From contig NZ_CP156989.1 of NCBI RefSeq assembly GCF_039880525.1, forward strand, positions 1,302,001-1,366,000: a stretch of 64,000 nt of DNA, read 5' to 3'. Positions 39,989-54,616 of this stretch are shown here, piece after piece (positions within the stretch are counted from its first letter, which is position 1; every line of letters starts with the position of its first letter). A program made the translations under genes and the position numbers. Under the pieces are notes generated by a model. That model worked only from the letters and a program-made list of their open reading frames with translations, was not told the origin of the DNA and did no database searches. Source of the DNA: Agrococcus sp. ProA11 (GTDB lineage Bacteria > Actinomycetota > Actinomycetes > Actinomycetales > Microbacteriaceae).

Positions 39989-41562
39989 CGCGCGTGCTCA
40001 CCGCAGCCGACACCGCGCTGCTGCTGGAGGCGGCCGATCTCGACGAGTCGATGCGCCTGCTGCCCGCGCTCGCCGCCGCCGAGCTGCCGGGGGTCACGGA
40101 GCTGGTGCCCGCCGCCCGCACGATCCTGGTGCGCTTCGATCCGCGTCGGATCGCGGCCGCGACGCTCGCCGAGCGCCTGCTGGCGATCGAGCCGACCGCC
40201 GGGCGCGCCGTCGGCGCCGACACCGTCACGATCCCCGTCCGGTACGACGGCGACGACCTCGCGGAGGTCGCGCAGCTGCTCGGCGCCTCGCCGGACGAGA
40301 TCGTCGCGCGGCATCTGGCCGCCACGTGGACGGTCGCCTTCACCGGCTTCGCCCCGGGCTTCGGCTACCTGGCCGGTGACGATGCCCGCCTCGACGTGCC
40401 GCGCCGCTCGACGCCGCGCACCCGCATCCCGGCGGGCTCCGTCGCACTCGCCGGGCGCTTCTCGGGCGTCTACCCGCGGGAGAGCCCGGGCGGCTGGCAG
40501 CTGATCGGTCGGACGGATGCCGCGATGTGGGATCTGGATCGCGACCCGCCGGCGCTCCTGCAGCCGGGCAGCACGGTGCGCTTCGAGCGCGCCGAGCGCG
40601 AGCTGGTGACCGCCGCAGCTCCCGCTCGGCCGCCGGTGGAGGCACCGCACGCCGTGGAGGTGCTGCGCTCCGGCCTGCAGCTCGTCATCCAGGACCTCGG
40701 CCGTGGCGGCATGGCCGCCCAGGGGGTCTCGACCTCCGGCACCGCCGACCGCGGATCGCTCCGCGAGGCCAACCGCGCCGTCGGCAACGCGCCGGGAGAG
40801 GCCGGCCTGGAGCTCGCGGGCGGCGGCGCGATCCTGCGGTTCCGCGGCGACGCCGTGGTGGCGCTCTCGGGCGCGCTCGCCGACGCCTCGGTGCACCCGC
40901 TCGGCGCGGCGCCGGCGCACGCGGTCGAGCACGGCAGCGCGATGGCGATCGAGGACGGGGACGAGCTCCGCATCGGAGCGCCCCGCGACGGGCTGCGCGT
41001 GCTGCTCGCGATCCGCGGAGGGATCGCGGTCGAGCCCGTGCTCGGGAGCCGCGCGACCGACACCCTCGCGCACCTGGGGCCCGCGACGCTCGGCGCGGGC
41101 GACGTGCTGCCGCTGCACGGTCCCGGTCGCGCCGCGGCTGCCGTCGCGCCCACGCGCGCGCCCCGCATCCCGCTGCCGGTGGCAGGTGAGACGGTCGCGC
41201 TCTCGATCGTGCTCGGCCCACGTCAGGACTGGTTCACCGCGGCGGCCGTCGCGACGCTGCTGGAGCAGGAGTGGGAGGTCACGCCCCGCTCCGACCGCGT
41301 GGGCGTGCGCCTGCACGGCCAGCGGCCGCTCGAGCGCGACCGGCACGGCGAGCTCGAGAGCGAGGGCGCGGTCACCGGCGCCATCCAGGTGCCGCCCGAC
41401 GGGCAGCCCGTGCTCTTCCTGCCCGACCATCCGCTCACCGGCGGCTATCCCGTGATCGGCGCCGTCGTCGACCGCGATGTCGACCGCGCCGGGCAGCTCC
41501 CGCCCGGTGCCCGGATCCGCTTCCACCTCGCCGCGCCGCACGCCGGCGCCGCTCGCACCTAG
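39985..41562 (+). CDS. pxpBC: 5-oxoprolinase subunits B and C fused (AHS1-AHS2)
   Basis: A 525-residue fusion. The N-terminal part (about 1-210) is PxpB/KipI type (AHS1) with [12 protein letters not shown] and the PAGSVALAG motif; the C-terminal part (about 220-515) is PxpC/KipA type (AHS2) starting [15 protein letters not shown], with TDTLAHLG and a late [12 protein letters not shown]. The two domains are separate proteins in E. coli and B. subtilis and are also the C-terminal domains of urea carboxylase. Order B then C is kept. A biotin carboxylase gene follows 13 bases later. Confidence 0.92.
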   Translation: MTRVLTAADTALLLEAADLDESMRLLPALAAAELPGVTELVPAARTILVRFDPRRIAAATLAERLLAIEPTAGRAVGADTVTIPVRYDGDDLAEVAQLLGASPDEIVARHLAATWTVAFTGFAPGFGYLAGDDARLDVPRRSTPRTRIPAGSVALAGRFSGVYPRESPGGWQLIGRTDAAMWDLDRDPPALLQPGSTVRFERAERELVTAAAPARPPVEAPHAVEVLRSGLQLVIQDLGRGGMAAQGVSTSGTADRGSLREANRAVGNAPGEAGLELAGGGAILRFRGDAVVALSGALADASVHPLGAAPAHAVEHGSAMAIEDGDELRIGAPRDGLRVLLAIRGGIAVEPVLGSRATDTLAHLGPATLGAGDVLPLHGPGRAAAAVAPTRAPRIPLPVAGETVALSIVLGPRQDWFTAAAVATLLEQEWEVTPRSDRVGVRLHGQRPLERDRHGELESEGAVTGAIQVPPDGQPVLFLPDHPLTGGYPVIGAVVDRDVDRAGQLPPGARIRFHLAAPHAGAART

Positions 41563-41575
41563 ACCGGAGGACCCC

Positions 41576-43324
41576 GTGCAGAAGATCCTGATCGCCAATC
41601 GCGGCGAGATCGCTGTCCGCATCGCGCGGGCGTCCGCCGAAGCGGGCTACCGCTCCGTCGCGGTCTACGCCGACCAGGACGCCGACGCCATGCACGTGCG
41701 GCACGCCGACGAGGCGTTCGCGCTCGGCGGCACCGCCGCGGCCGACACGTACCTCAGCATCGCAGCGCTGCTCGCGGCGGCGACCGACTCGGGCGCGGAC
41801 GCCGTGCATCCCGGCTACGGCTTCCTCTCGGAGAGCGCCGAGTTCGCGCGCGCCGTCGAGGCGGAGGGGCTCACCTGGATCGGTCCGAGCCCCGAGACGA
41901 TCGAGTCGCTCGGCGACAAGGTCACCGCCCGCGCGATCGCGCTGCGGACCGGCGCACCGCTCGCGCCCGGCACCGATCAGCCGCTCGCGGATGCCGATGA
42001 GGCGATCGCGTTCGCGCGCGAGCACGGCCTGCCGGTGGTCGTGAAGGCCGCGTTCGGCGGCGGCGGTCGCGGCCTGAAGGTCGCGGGAGCGATCGAGGAG
42101 GTCGCGGATGCGTTCGACGCAGCCACGCGTGAAGCGGTGGCGGCGTTCGGGCGAGGAGCGTGCTTCATCGAGCGCTACCTCGAGCACCCGAGGCACGTGG
42201 AGGTGCAGGTGCTCGGCGACGGCAGGGGAGCGGTGGTGGTCGTCGGCGACCGCGACTGCTCCCTGCAGCGACGGAGCCAGAAGCTCATGGAGGAGGCACC
42301 CGCGCCAGGGCTCACCGACGAGCAGCGCGCTCGCATCCATGCGGCGGCGCGCGACATCTGCGCGGCGGTGGACTACCGCGGCGCCGGCACGGTCGAGTTC
42401 CTGCTGGGCCGCGACGGCACGATCTCGTTCCTCGAGGTCAACACGCGCCTCCAGGTCGAGCACCCGGTCACCGAGGCGGTCACGAGCGTCGACCTGGTGC
42501 GAGAGCAGTTCAGGATCGCCGAGGGGCTCGGTCCCTCGTTCAGCGAGACACCGCCGGCCGTCGGGCACGCGATCGAGCTGCGGCTCAACGCCGAGGACCC
42601 GGGCCGCGGCTTCCTGCCGAGCCCCGGCCGCATCGAGCGCCTGCGCGTGCCCGCCGGCCCCGGCATCCGCTGGGATGCCGGGGTCGAGGCGGGCGACACC
42701 GTCGAAGCCGCGTTCGACTCGCTCGCGGCCAAGCTGATCGTGCACGCCGATGATCGCGACGTCGCGCTCACCCGCATGCGCAGGGCATTGGGTGAGCTCG
42801 AGGTCACGGGCATCGCGACGGTCGCGCCCTTTGCGGTCGCGGTGCTCGACGAGCCCGACTTCGCCACCGCGACGTTCTCGGTCTCCACGCAGTGGATCGA
42901 GGCGACCCTCATGCCGCGGCTCGAGCCGCAGCGGCGAGCGCCGCGGCCCGCCGCCGAGGAGCTGCGTCGCGTGCCCATCGAGATCGACGGCCGTCGCGTC
43001 GTGCTCGGACTGCCGCCAGCCCTGCTCGCGTCCCTCGCCGGGGCGGCACCGCGGCCGGGCGACGCCAGTGCCGGTGCCGCCAGCGAGGCCGACGCGTCCG
43101 GCGCGAGCGATATCGGTGCGGTCGTCGCACCCGTTCCCGGCACCGTCGTGCGGTGGATCGTCGACGACGGGGGAGCCGTCGAGGAAGGCACGGCGGTCGC
43201 GGTGCTGGACGCCATGAAGATGGAGACCACGGTGCTCGCGCCCGGTGCCGGCACGCTCCGGCAGCTCGTCCAGGTGGGGAGCAGCGTCGCGCTGGATGCG
43301 GCGATCGCGCGCGTCGAGCCGTGA
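41576..43324 (+). CDS. Biotin carboxylase / biotin carrier protein fusion
   Basis: 582 residues: an ATP-grasp biotin carboxylase (about 1-445; KILIANRGEIAVR, AAFGGGGRGLKV, EVNTRLQVEHPVTE) and a C-terminal biotinyl domain with K548 in LDAMKMET as the biotin site. No carboxyltransferase (AccD-type) gene is in the window. Acting with the AHS1-AHS2 protein upstream it would complete the domain set of urea carboxylase, so it may serve that operon rather than fatty-acid synthesis; this is inference. The GTG start has GGAGGA at good spacing. AccA-type acetyl/propionyl-CoA carboxylase alpha chain is the alternative. Confidence 0.88.
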   Translation: MQKILIANRGEIAVRIARASAEAGYRSVAVYADQDADAMHVRHADEAFALGGTAAADTYLSIAALLAAATDSGADAVHPGYGFLSESAEFARAVEAEGLTWIGPSPETIESLGDKVTARAIALRTGAPLAPGTDQPLADADEAIAFAREHGLPVVVKAAFGGGGRGLKVAGAIEEVADAFDAATREAVAAFGRGACFIERYLEHPRHVEVQVLGDGRGAVVVVGDRDCSLQRRSQKLMEEAPAPGLTDEQRARIHAAARDICAAVDYRGAGTVEFLLGRDGTISFLEVNTRLQVEHPVTEAVTSVDLVREQFRIAEGLGPSFSETPPAVGHAIELRLNAEDPGRGFLPSPGRIERLRVPAGPGIRWDAGVEAGDTVEAAFDSLAAKLIVHADDRDVALTRMRRALGELEVTGIATVAPFAVAVLDEPDFATATFSVSTQWIEATLMPRLEPQRRAPRPAAEELRRVPIEIDGRRVVLGLPPALLASLAGAAPRPGDASAGAASEADASGASDIGAVVAPVPGTVVRWIVDDGGAVEEGTAVAVLDAMKMETTVLAPGAGTLRQLVQVGSSVALDAAIARVEP

Positions 43325-43354
43325 CCCGATGGTCGGCGCGGGTCTGCCGCGCGC

Positions 43355-43392
43355 GAACAGCCAGTGTTCGTGTCAGTGGCCGCTCCTAGAAT
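43355..43392 (+). promoter_or_regulatory. uvrA promoter with operator-like inverted repeat
   Basis: TAGAAT (43387-43392) ends six bases before the uvrA GTG. Upstream, GAACA (43355-43359) and TGTTC (43365-43369) form a palindrome with a five-base centre that covers the -35 position. It resembles an SOS box, but LexA sites of actinobacteria have only two bases between these arms, so LexA binding is uncertain. Confidence 0.5.
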
Positions 43393-43398
43393 GACTGG

Positions 43399-46271
<2,873 letters not shown>

Positions 46272-46275
<4 letters not shown>

Positions 46276-48185
46276 CCGCAGGCGGTCCCTCGCGCACGGT
46301 GCCGTACAAGCCGGCAGCCGGCACGATCCCCACGGCGCCGGGCGTCTACCGCTTCCGCGACGAGCACGAGCGCGTGCTCTACGTCGGCAAGGCCAAGAAC
46401 CTGCGGCAGCGGCTGGCGAACTACTTCCAGCCGCTCGAGACGCTGCACGAGCGCACCCGGCGGATGGTGCTGACGGCGGTGCGCGTCGAGTGGACGATCG
46501 TGGCGAGCGAGTTCGAGGCGCTGCAGCTCGAGTTCACCTGGATCAAGGAGTACGAGCCGCCGTTCAACGTGCAGTTCCGGGACGACAAGTCGTATCCGTA
46601 CCTGGCGGTCACGATGGGCGAGGACGTGCCGCGGGCGCTCATCACGCGCAACCGCTCCATGCGTGGCGCGCGCTACTTCGGCCCGTACACGAAGGTCTGG
46701 GCGATCCGCGAGACGCTCGATCTGCTGCTGAAGGCCTTCCCGATGCGCTCCTGCAGCCAGTCGGTCTACGACCGCGCCGAACGCACGGGCCGACCCTGCC
46801 TGCTGGGCGACATCGGCAAGTGCTCCGCGCCCTGCGTCGGCCGCGTCACGCACGAGGAGCACCGCGCCACCGCTCGCGAGCTCGTGGCGTTCATGAACGG
46901 CGGCGATCAGGAGTTCGTCGACCGGGTCCGAGAGGAGATGCAGCGAGCGAGCGCCCGGCTGGAGTTCGAGCGCGCCGCACGGCTGCGCGACCAGCTGTCG
47001 GCGCTCGAGACCGTGCTCGAGCGCACGAGCGTCGTGCTCTCCGACCGGGTCGACGCCGATGTCTTCGGGCTGGTGCACGACGAGCTGAGCGCCGCCGTGC
47101 ACCTCTTCGCCGTGCGCGGCGGGCGCATCCGCGGCACCAAGTCCTGGGTCGTCGACACCGAGATCGACCTGACGGACAGCGAGCTCGTGACGCAGATCAT
47201 GCGCATCGCCTACGACGGCGGAGACCCGCCGGCGCGCCAGGTGCTGCTGCCGAAGCTGCCGGACGCCCCGGCGGAGGTCGAGGCCTGGCTGAGCGACCGC
47301 CGCGCGGACCATGGGCTGGCCGGCCGCGTCGCGGTGCGTGTGGCGCAGCGCGGCGAGAAGCGGAAGCTCGCCGACTCGGCGACCATCAACGCCGCGCACG
47401 CGCTGCAGGTGGCGCGCACCAAGCGCACGAGCGACTACGTCACCCGCACGCAGGCGCTCGCCGACCTGCAGGAGGCGCTCGGCATGGGTGAGGCGCCGCT
47501 GCGCATCGAGTGCTTCGACGTCTCGCACCTCGGCGGCACGGGTGTGGTCGCGTCGATGGTGGTCTTCGAGGATGGTCTGCCCCGCAAGGATCAGTACCGC
47601 AAGTTCGCGATCGCGCAGACCACCGATGACACCGACTCGATCTACCAGATCATGCGTCGGCGGGCGAAGTACATCGTGGACGGGGATCCGGAGGACACCG
47701 GCACGCGCTTCGCGTACACCCCGCAGCTGCTGCTCGTCGACGGTGGCCGCCCGCAGGTGCAGGCGGCGAAGCGCGCCCTCGACGACGCCGGTGTGCGCGG
47801 CGTCGCGCTCGCCGGCATCGCCAAGCGGCTCGAGGAGCTGTGGCTGCCGGACGACGAGTACCCGGTGATCCTGCCGCGCACCAGCGAGGCGCTCTACCTC
47901 GTGCAGCGGCTGCGCGACGAGGCCCACCGCGTGGCGATCAGCTACCAGCGGCAGAAGCGCTCCAGCGCCATCGAGACCGAGCTGAGCGGCATCCCGGGCC
48001 TCGGGCCCAACCGCGTGCGGGCGCTCCTGAAGCACTTCGGCTCCGCGAAGCGCGTGCGTGCGGCATCGCCGGAGCAGCTGCAGGAGGTGGCGGGCGTGGG
48101 GGCGTCGCTCGCGGGCGCCATCGCGCGGGCGCTCAGCGCGGATACGATGGGGGGAGCCGCCGACCGACAGGAACCGCACGCGTGA
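46272..48185 (+). CDS. uvrC: Excinuclease ABC subunit C
   Basis: Makes both cuts around the lesion held by UvrB. The 637 residues start with the GIY-YIG nuclease domain (APGVYRF ... [18 protein letters not shown]) for the 3' cut, then a cysteine-rich region ([13 protein letters not shown]), a UVR motif (about 210-245), the RNase H-like domain ([21 protein letters not shown]) for the 5' cut, and C-terminal helix-hairpin-helix repeats ([17 protein letters not shown]). It overlaps uvrA by four bases and rapZ by four bases (GTGA). Confidence 0.97.
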
Positions 48186-49045
48186 ACGCCAGAGAGATCG
48201 TCATCATCACCGGCATGTCCGGTGCTGGTCGCACCACGGTCGCGAACGCACTCGAGGATCTCGGGTGGTTCGTGGTCGACAACCTGCCGCCCACCATGCT
48301 GCGTGCGCTCGTGCGGACCGCCGCCACGGATGCCTCCACCGAGTCCAGGCTCGCCATCGTCGTCGACGTGCGCGGCGGCGTGCTGTTCGACGACGCCAAG
48401 CGCTTCGTCGAGATGCTGCGCGCCGAGCACAGCGTGCGCGTGGTCTTCCTGGAGGCGAGCGATGCCGAGCTCGTGCGTCGCTACGAGGCGGTGCGCCGGC
48501 CGCACCCGCTGCAGGGCGACGGCACGATCCTCGACGGCATCCGCATGGAGCGCACCAGGCTCGAGCCGCTGCGCGGCATGGCCAACGATCTGCTCGACAC
48601 CACGGGCCTCAACCCGCACCAGCTCACCAGGCGAGTGGGGGAGCGCTTCGCGCCCGGCGGCGAGCTGGAGGTCACGCTCACCGTCATGAGCTTCGGGTTC
48701 AAGTACGGGCTGCCGGTCGACGCCGACCTGATCGCCGACCTGCGCTTCCTGCCCAACCCGTTCTGGAACGCCGACCTGCGCGCGCACAACGGCACCGACG
48801 CCGTCGTGTCGGAGTTCGTGCTGCAGCAGGAGGGGGCGATGGAGTTCGCCGACAAGTACGTCGAAGCGCTGCGGCCCGTGCTCGCGGGCTATGCGCGCGA
48901 GAACAAGCTGCACGCCGTCCTGGGAGTAGGGTGCACCGGTGGCAAGCACCGGTCGGTTGCGATGGCCGAGCACCTGGCCAAGCAGCTCTCCGGCACACCG
49001 GGACTGCGCATCGCGGTGAAGCACCGAGACCTGGGGCGCGAATGA
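48182..49045 (+). CDS. rapZ: RapZ/YvcJ-family nucleotide-binding protein
   Basis: A 287-residue P-loop protein. In E. coli RapZ controls glucosamine-6-phosphate synthase through small RNAs; its role in actinobacteria is not established. The Walker A-like loop reads [10 protein letters not shown], with arginine where the lysine of a classical P-loop stands. Later motifs [16 protein letters not shown] and [10 protein letters not shown] are well conserved. It starts with GTG in the uvrC stop and overlaps or nearly touches whiA, the usual uvrC-rapZ-whiA order of Gram-positives. Confidence 0.93.
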   Translation: MNAREIVIITGMSGAGRTTVANALEDLGWFVVDNLPPTMLRALVRTAATDASTESRLAIVVDVRGGVLFDDAKRFVEMLRAEHSVRVVFLEASDAELVRRYEAVRRPHPLQGDGTILDGIRMERTRLEPLRGMANDLLDTTGLNPHQLTRRVGERFAPGGELEVTLTVMSFGFKYGLPVDADLIADLRFLPNPFWNADLRAHNGTDAVVSEFVLQQEGAMEFADKYVEALRPVLAGYARENKLHAVLGVGCTGGKHRSVAMAEHLAKQLSGTPGLRIAVKHRDLGRE

Positions 49046-49059
49046 CGAGGGGAGCAGGC

Positions 49060-50037
49060 GTGGCATTGACCGACGACGTCAAGGAGGAGCTCGCGCGGGT
49101 TCGCGTGACGCGGCCCCAGACGAAGGCGGCCGAAGTCGCGACGCTGCTGCGGTTCGCCGGCGGGCTGCACGTGATCTCGAACCGCGTCGCGGTGGAGAGC
49201 GAGCTCGACTCCGCCGCTGCCGCGCGTCGGCTCGCCAAGAGCATCCTCGAGCTGTACGGCGTGCGGGCCGAGATCGCGAAGATCGCATCCTCGACGAACC
49301 GCACCAGCGGCGCCTACCTGGTGCGCGTGATCGCCGAGGGCGAGACGCTCGCTCGGCAGACGGGCCTGATGGACGCCCGCCGGCGCCCGGTGCGCGGTCT
49401 GCCCAACAAGGTCACCACGGGCTCGCTCGAGGACCTCGCCGGCATCTGGCGCGGTGCGTTCCTCGCCCAGGGCACGCTGTCCGACCCGGGTCGCTCCGCC
49501 GCCCTCGAGGTCGTCTGTCCCGGCAACGAGGCAGCGATGGCCCTCGTCGGCGCCGCCGGTCGCCTCGGCATCCCGGCGAAGTCCCGCGAGGTGCGCGGGG
49601 CGCACCGCGTCGTCATCCGGGAGGGCGAGCCGATCTCGCGGATGCTCACCACCATGGGCGCGCTCGAGACCGTGCAGGCGTGGGCCGAGCTGCGGCAGCG
49701 CCGCGAGGTGCGCGCCACCGCGAACCGGCTGGTGAACTTCGACGACGCGAACCTGCGCCGCAGTGCCCAGGCGGCCGTGGCCGCGTGCGCGCGGATCGAG
49801 CGCGCGCTCGAGATCCTCGGGCCGGAGGTGCCGGAGCACCTCGCCTACGCGGGCAGGCTGCGGCTCGAGCACCGCGACGCGAGCCTCGACGAGCTGGGCC
49901 ACCTCGCCAGCCCCACCATGACCAAGGACGCCGTCGCCGGCCGCATCCGTCGGCTCCTGGCGATGGCCGACCGCTCCGCCCAGGACCAGGGCATCCCGAA
50001 CACCGAGGCTGCCGTTCCGGAGGACATCGACGTGTGA
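49060..50037 (+). CDS. whiA: WhiA, sporulation/division-type transcription regulator
   Basis: A 325-residue DNA-binding protein made of an inactive LAGLIDADG homing-endonuclease-like domain (about 95-190) and a C-terminal helix-turn-helix (about 225-305). In Streptomyces it works with WhiB on division genes; in this non-sporulating type of organism it likely affects division or the cell cycle. The GTG at 49060 was chosen: it gives [14 protein letters not shown] as in relatives and has GAGGGGAG six bases before it. An ATG at 49042 would overlap rapZ and is the alternative. Confidence 0.93.
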   Translation: MALTDDVKEELARVRVTRPQTKAAEVATLLRFAGGLHVISNRVAVESELDSAAAARRLAKSILELYGVRAEIAKIASSTNRTSGAYLVRVIAEGETLARQTGLMDARRRPVRGLPNKVTTGSLEDLAGIWRGAFLAQGTLSDPGRSAALEVVCPGNEAAMALVGAAGRLGIPAKSREVRGAHRVVIREGEPISRMLTTMGALETVQAWAELRQRREVRATANRLVNFDDANLRRSAQAAVAACARIERALEILGPEVPEHLAYAGRLRLEHRDASLDELGHLASPTMTKDAVAGRIRRLLAMADRSAQDQGIPNTEAAVPEDIDV

Positions 50038-50073
50038 CGAAGACGTCCGGCCCCCGCCCAGGGTGCCGGTGGC

Positions 50074-50079
50074 TAGGAT
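50074..50079 (+). promoter_or_regulatory. Possible -10 box TAGGAT of sodA
   Basis: TAGGAT lies 52 bases before the sodA ATG in the whiA-sodA gap. There is no clear -35. The leader would carry the GAGAGGAGAG ribosome-binding site. Confidence 0.4.
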
Positions 50080-50131
50080 CGAGAGTGACGAATCGGCGCG
50101 TCCGACGCGCACGAGAGAGGAGAGCCTCACT

Positions 50132-51845
<1,714 letters not shown>

Positions 51846-51850
51846 TTCCG

Positions 51851-53071
51851 ATGGCGATCCGCACCCTCTCCTCGCTCGGCGATCTCGCCGGGAAGACCAT
51901 CCTGATCCGCTGCGACTTCAACGTGCCGCTGGAGGATGGGACCATCACCGACGAGGGCCGGATCGTCGCATCGCTGCCGACCCTTCGCGCCCTGCTCGAG
52001 CAGGGCGCGAAGGTCGTGGCGATGTCGCATCTGGGCCGCCCCAAGGGCGAACCGGATCCGCAGTACTCGCTCGCGCCGGTCGCCGAGCGCCTGCGCGAGC
52101 TGCTGGCCGCCGACGTCGCGTTCGCGACCGACACCGTCGGCGAGGATGCTCGCCGGGTGCGGGACGCGCTCGAGGGCGGGCAGCTCGCGCTGCTCGAGAA
52201 CCTGCGCTTCAATCCGGGCGAGACGAGCAAGGACAGCGCGGAGCGCGAGGCCTTCGCCGCGCAGCTCGCGGAGGGCGCGGACGCCTTCGTCTCGGACGGC
52301 TTCGGCGTCGTGCATCGCGAGCAGGCCAGCGTCTTCGAGATCGCCGCGGCGCTCCCGAGCGCGGCCGGCCTGCTCGTCGAGCGCGAGCTGGAGGTGCTCT
52401 CGCGGCTCACCGAGTCCCCGGAGCGCCCCTACGCGGTGGTGCTGGGCGGCTCCAAGGTGAGCGACAAGCTGGGCGTGATCGAGCACCTTTTGCCACGCGT
52501 GGACCGGCTGCTCATCGGCGGCGGCATGCTCTTCACGTTCCTGAAGGCGCAGGGCCACGGCGTCGGCTCGAGCCTGCTCGAGGAGGACCAGCTCGATCGC
52601 GTGCGAGGCTACCTGCAGCAGGCAGACGAGCTCGGCGTCGAGCTGCTGCTGCCGACCGATGTGGTCGTCGCGGCGGCGTTCGCGGCTGACGCCGAGCACG
52701 AGACGGTCGCGGCAGACGCGATCGAGCGCTCGAGCTTCGGCACGGCGGGCATCGGGCTCGACATCGGACCCGACTCCGCAGCGGCATTCGCCGACGCGAT
52801 CCGCAGCGCCACCACCGTCTTCTGGAACGGGCCCATGGGCGTGTTCGAGATGGAGGCGTTCGCGGCGGGCACGCGCACCGTCGCCGAGGCCCTGACGCAG
52901 ACCGACGGCCTCGCCGTGGTCGGCGGCGGCGACTCCGCGGCTGCCGTGCGCAAGCTGGGCTTCGACGATGCGGCATTCGGCCACATCTCCACCGGTGGCG
53001 GTGCGAGTCTCGAGTTCCTCGAGGGCTCGCGCCTGCCCGGACTGGAAGCACTCGGATGGGAAGGGAAATGA
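51851..53071 (+). CDS. pgk: Phosphoglycerate kinase
   Basis: Makes ATP from 1,3-bisphosphoglycerate. The 406 residues contain [11 protein letters not shown] (residues about 22-32), [20 protein letters not shown], the hinge region NGPMGVFE and the nucleotide loop [12 protein letters not shown] 51851 gives the usual N-terminus; an upstream in-frame Met lies inside gap. The stop overlaps the start of tpiA. Confidence 0.97.
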   Translation: MAIRTLSSLGDLAGKTILIRCDFNVPLEDGTITDEGRIVASLPTLRALLEQGAKVVAMSHLGRPKGEPDPQYSLAPVAERLRELLAADVAFATDTVGEDARRVRDALEGGQLALLENLRFNPGETSKDSAEREAFAAQLAEGADAFVSDGFGVVHREQASVFEIAAALPSAAGLLVERELEVLSRLTESPERPYAVVLGGSKVSDKLGVIEHLLPRVDRLLIGGGMLFTFLKAQGHGVGSSLLEEDQLDRVRGYLQQADELGVELLLPTDVVVAAAFAADAEHETVAADAIERSSFGTAGIGLDIGPDSAAAFADAIRSATTVFWNGPMGVFEMEAFAAGTRTVAEALTQTDGLAVVGGGDSAAAVRKLGFDDAAFGHISTGGGASLEFLEGSRLPGLEALGWEGK

Positions 53072-53856
53072 TGGGCGACCGCATTCCGCTGATCGCGGGC
53101 AACTGGAAGCTGCACCAGGATCACCTGCAGGCGATCGCGCTGGTGCAGAAGCTGGCGTGGACGCTGCAGGACGGTCGGCACGATCACGCCGCCGTCGAGG
53201 TCGCGGTGTTCCCGCCGTTCACCGACCTGCGCAGTGTGCAGACGCTGATCGCTGCGGAGAAGTTCGAGCTGCGCTTCGGGGCGCAGGATGTCTCGCAGCA
53301 CGAGTCCGGTGCGCACACGGGCGAGGTCGCTGCCTCGATGCTCGCGAAGCTCGAATGCTCCTACGCGATCGTCGGCCACTCCGAGCGACGACAGGATCAC
53401 GGCGAGACCGACGCGCTCGTGGGCAGGAAGGCTGCCGCCGCCCTCGGTGCCGGCGTCACGCCCATCATCTGCGTCGGCGAGACCGAGGCCGACCTCGAGC
53501 AGCACGGCGCGGCGGCCGTGCCCGTGCAGCAGCTGCGGGACGTGCTCGCCGAGCTGCCCGCGAGCGGAGACATCGTGGTCGCGTACGAGCCGGTCTGGGC
53601 CATCGGTTCCGGCAAGGCGGCGACCGCCGATCAGGCGCAGCAGGTCTGCCAGGCGCTCCGCCAGGCGATCGCCGAGATGCGCGGCGACGAGGCCGCCGCC
53701 GCGACGCGCATCCTGTACGGCGGCAGTGTGAAGTCGGGCAACATCGCCGGGTTCATGCGCGAGCCGGATGTGGATGGCGCGCTCGTCGGCGGGGCGAGCC
53801 TGGATGCGGCGGAGTTCGCCGCCATCGCCCGATTCCAGCAGCACGTCGGCACCTGA
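53071..53856 (+). CDS. tpiA: Triose-phosphate isomerase
   Basis: Interconverts dihydroxyacetone phosphate and glyceraldehyde 3-phosphate. It is a 261-residue TIM barrel. Catalytic residues are kept: N11 and K13 in AGNWKLHQ, H in IVGHSERR, E in [14 protein letters not shown], and the phosphate loop YGGSVKSGN. The usual NWKMN reads NWKLH here, a mild variation. ATG 53071 ([13 protein letters not shown]) was chosen; ATG 53068, one codon earlier, overlaps pgk by ATGA and cannot be excluded. AAGGGA is just upstream. Confidence 0.95.
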   Translation: MGDRIPLIAGNWKLHQDHLQAIALVQKLAWTLQDGRHDHAAVEVAVFPPFTDLRSVQTLIAAEKFELRFGAQDVSQHESGAHTGEVAASMLAKLECSYAIVGHSERRQDHGETDALVGRKAAAALGAGVTPIICVGETEADLEQHGAAAVPVQQLRDVLAELPASGDIVVAYEPVWAIGSGKAATADQAQQVCQALRQAIAEMRGDEAAAATRILYGGSVKSGNIAGFMREPDVDGALVGGASLDAAEFAAIARFQQHVGT

Positions 53857-53986
53857 GCGGCGCGCGCGCCGCCCGAGCCCGTACGCTCGGCATCCCTGCG
53901 GTAGGATCGACGTTGGACTTGCCGTGGGCGGCGCCTGTCGCGCGCCCGCGGATGCGGCCTCGGCCGAGAGATTGAGAAGAGGGCTA

Positions 53987-54235
53987 GTGGAGATTCTCCA
54001 GATCATCATGCAGGTGATCCTCGGTGTCACTTCGGTGCTGCTGACGCTGTTCATCCTGCTGCACAAGGGCCGAGGCGGTGGCCTCTCCGACATGTTCGGC
54101 GGTGGCGTCGGCTCGTCCATGGGCTCGTCGGGCGTCGCCGAGCGGAACCTGAACACGATCACCGTCGTGGTGAGCCTCGCCTGGCTCGCCTCCATCATCG
54201 TGCTCGGCCTCATCACCAAGTTTGCAGGTATCTGA
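53987..54235 (+). CDS. secG: Preprotein translocase subunit SecG
   Basis: Small part of the SecYEG protein-export channel in the cytoplasmic membrane. The 82 residues have two membrane helices (about 4-26 and 55-77) joined by the glycine-rich loop RGGGLSDMFGGG that marks the family. The GTG start has GAGAAGAGGG upstream; the frame is open further back but unconserved. It lies 130 bases after tpiA, with TAGGAT at 53902-53907 as a possible own -10 box. rbpA starts on its stop codon. Confidence 0.94.
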   Translation: MEILQIIMQVILGVTSVLLTLFILLHKGRGGGLSDMFGGGVGSSMGSSGVAERNLNTITVVVSLAWLASIIVLGLITKFAGI

Positions 54236-54591
54236 TGGCTTCTGGAGGCAGTGCGATCCGCGGCTCGCGCGTCGGCGCGGGCCCCATGGGGGAGCAGGAC
54301 AGGGGATTCCACGCCGAGCGCGTCGCGATCTCCTACTGGGACGCCATGGGCAACGAGACCGTCCGCTACTTCGCGGCCGATCTCCCCGAGGACGAGATCC
54401 CCGAGGTCATCGATTCGCCGTCCACCGGCCTGCCGGCCGGTCGCGACAAGGAGCACCCGCCCCAGGTCGCGAAGAACGAGCCCTACAAGACGCACCTCGC
54501 GTACGTGAAGGAGCGCCGCACGCCGGAAGAGGCCGTCGAGCTGCTCGATGAGGCGCTGCAGAAGCTGCGCTCGGCGGAGGGCCGCGGCTGA
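54235..54591 (+). CDS. rbpA: RNA polymerase-binding protein RbpA
   Basis: Actinobacteria-specific factor that binds RNA polymerase and the main sigma factor and helps open promoters. The 118 residues have the N-terminal tail with GSAIRGSRVGAGPMGE, the beta-barrel core (about 28-75) and the C-terminal sigma-binding helices from THLAYVKERRTPEEAVELL on. The zinc-binding cysteines found in some relatives are absent. The ATG shares one base with the secG stop. It is the last gene before the convergent pentose-phosphate operon. Confidence 0.92.
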   Translation: MASGGSAIRGSRVGAGPMGEQDRGFHAERVAISYWDAMGNETVRYFAADLPEDEIPEVIDSPSTGLPAGRDKEHPPQVAKNEPYKTHLAYVKERRTPEEAVELLDEALQKLRSAEGRG

Positions 54592-54616
54592 GCCGCGACC
54601 CCGTCGACATCCGCCC

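Noticed and set aside
43355-43369. Canonical LexA (SOS) box before uvrA
   Set aside because: The arms fit but the centre is five bases instead of two, so it is reported only as an operator-like palindrome.
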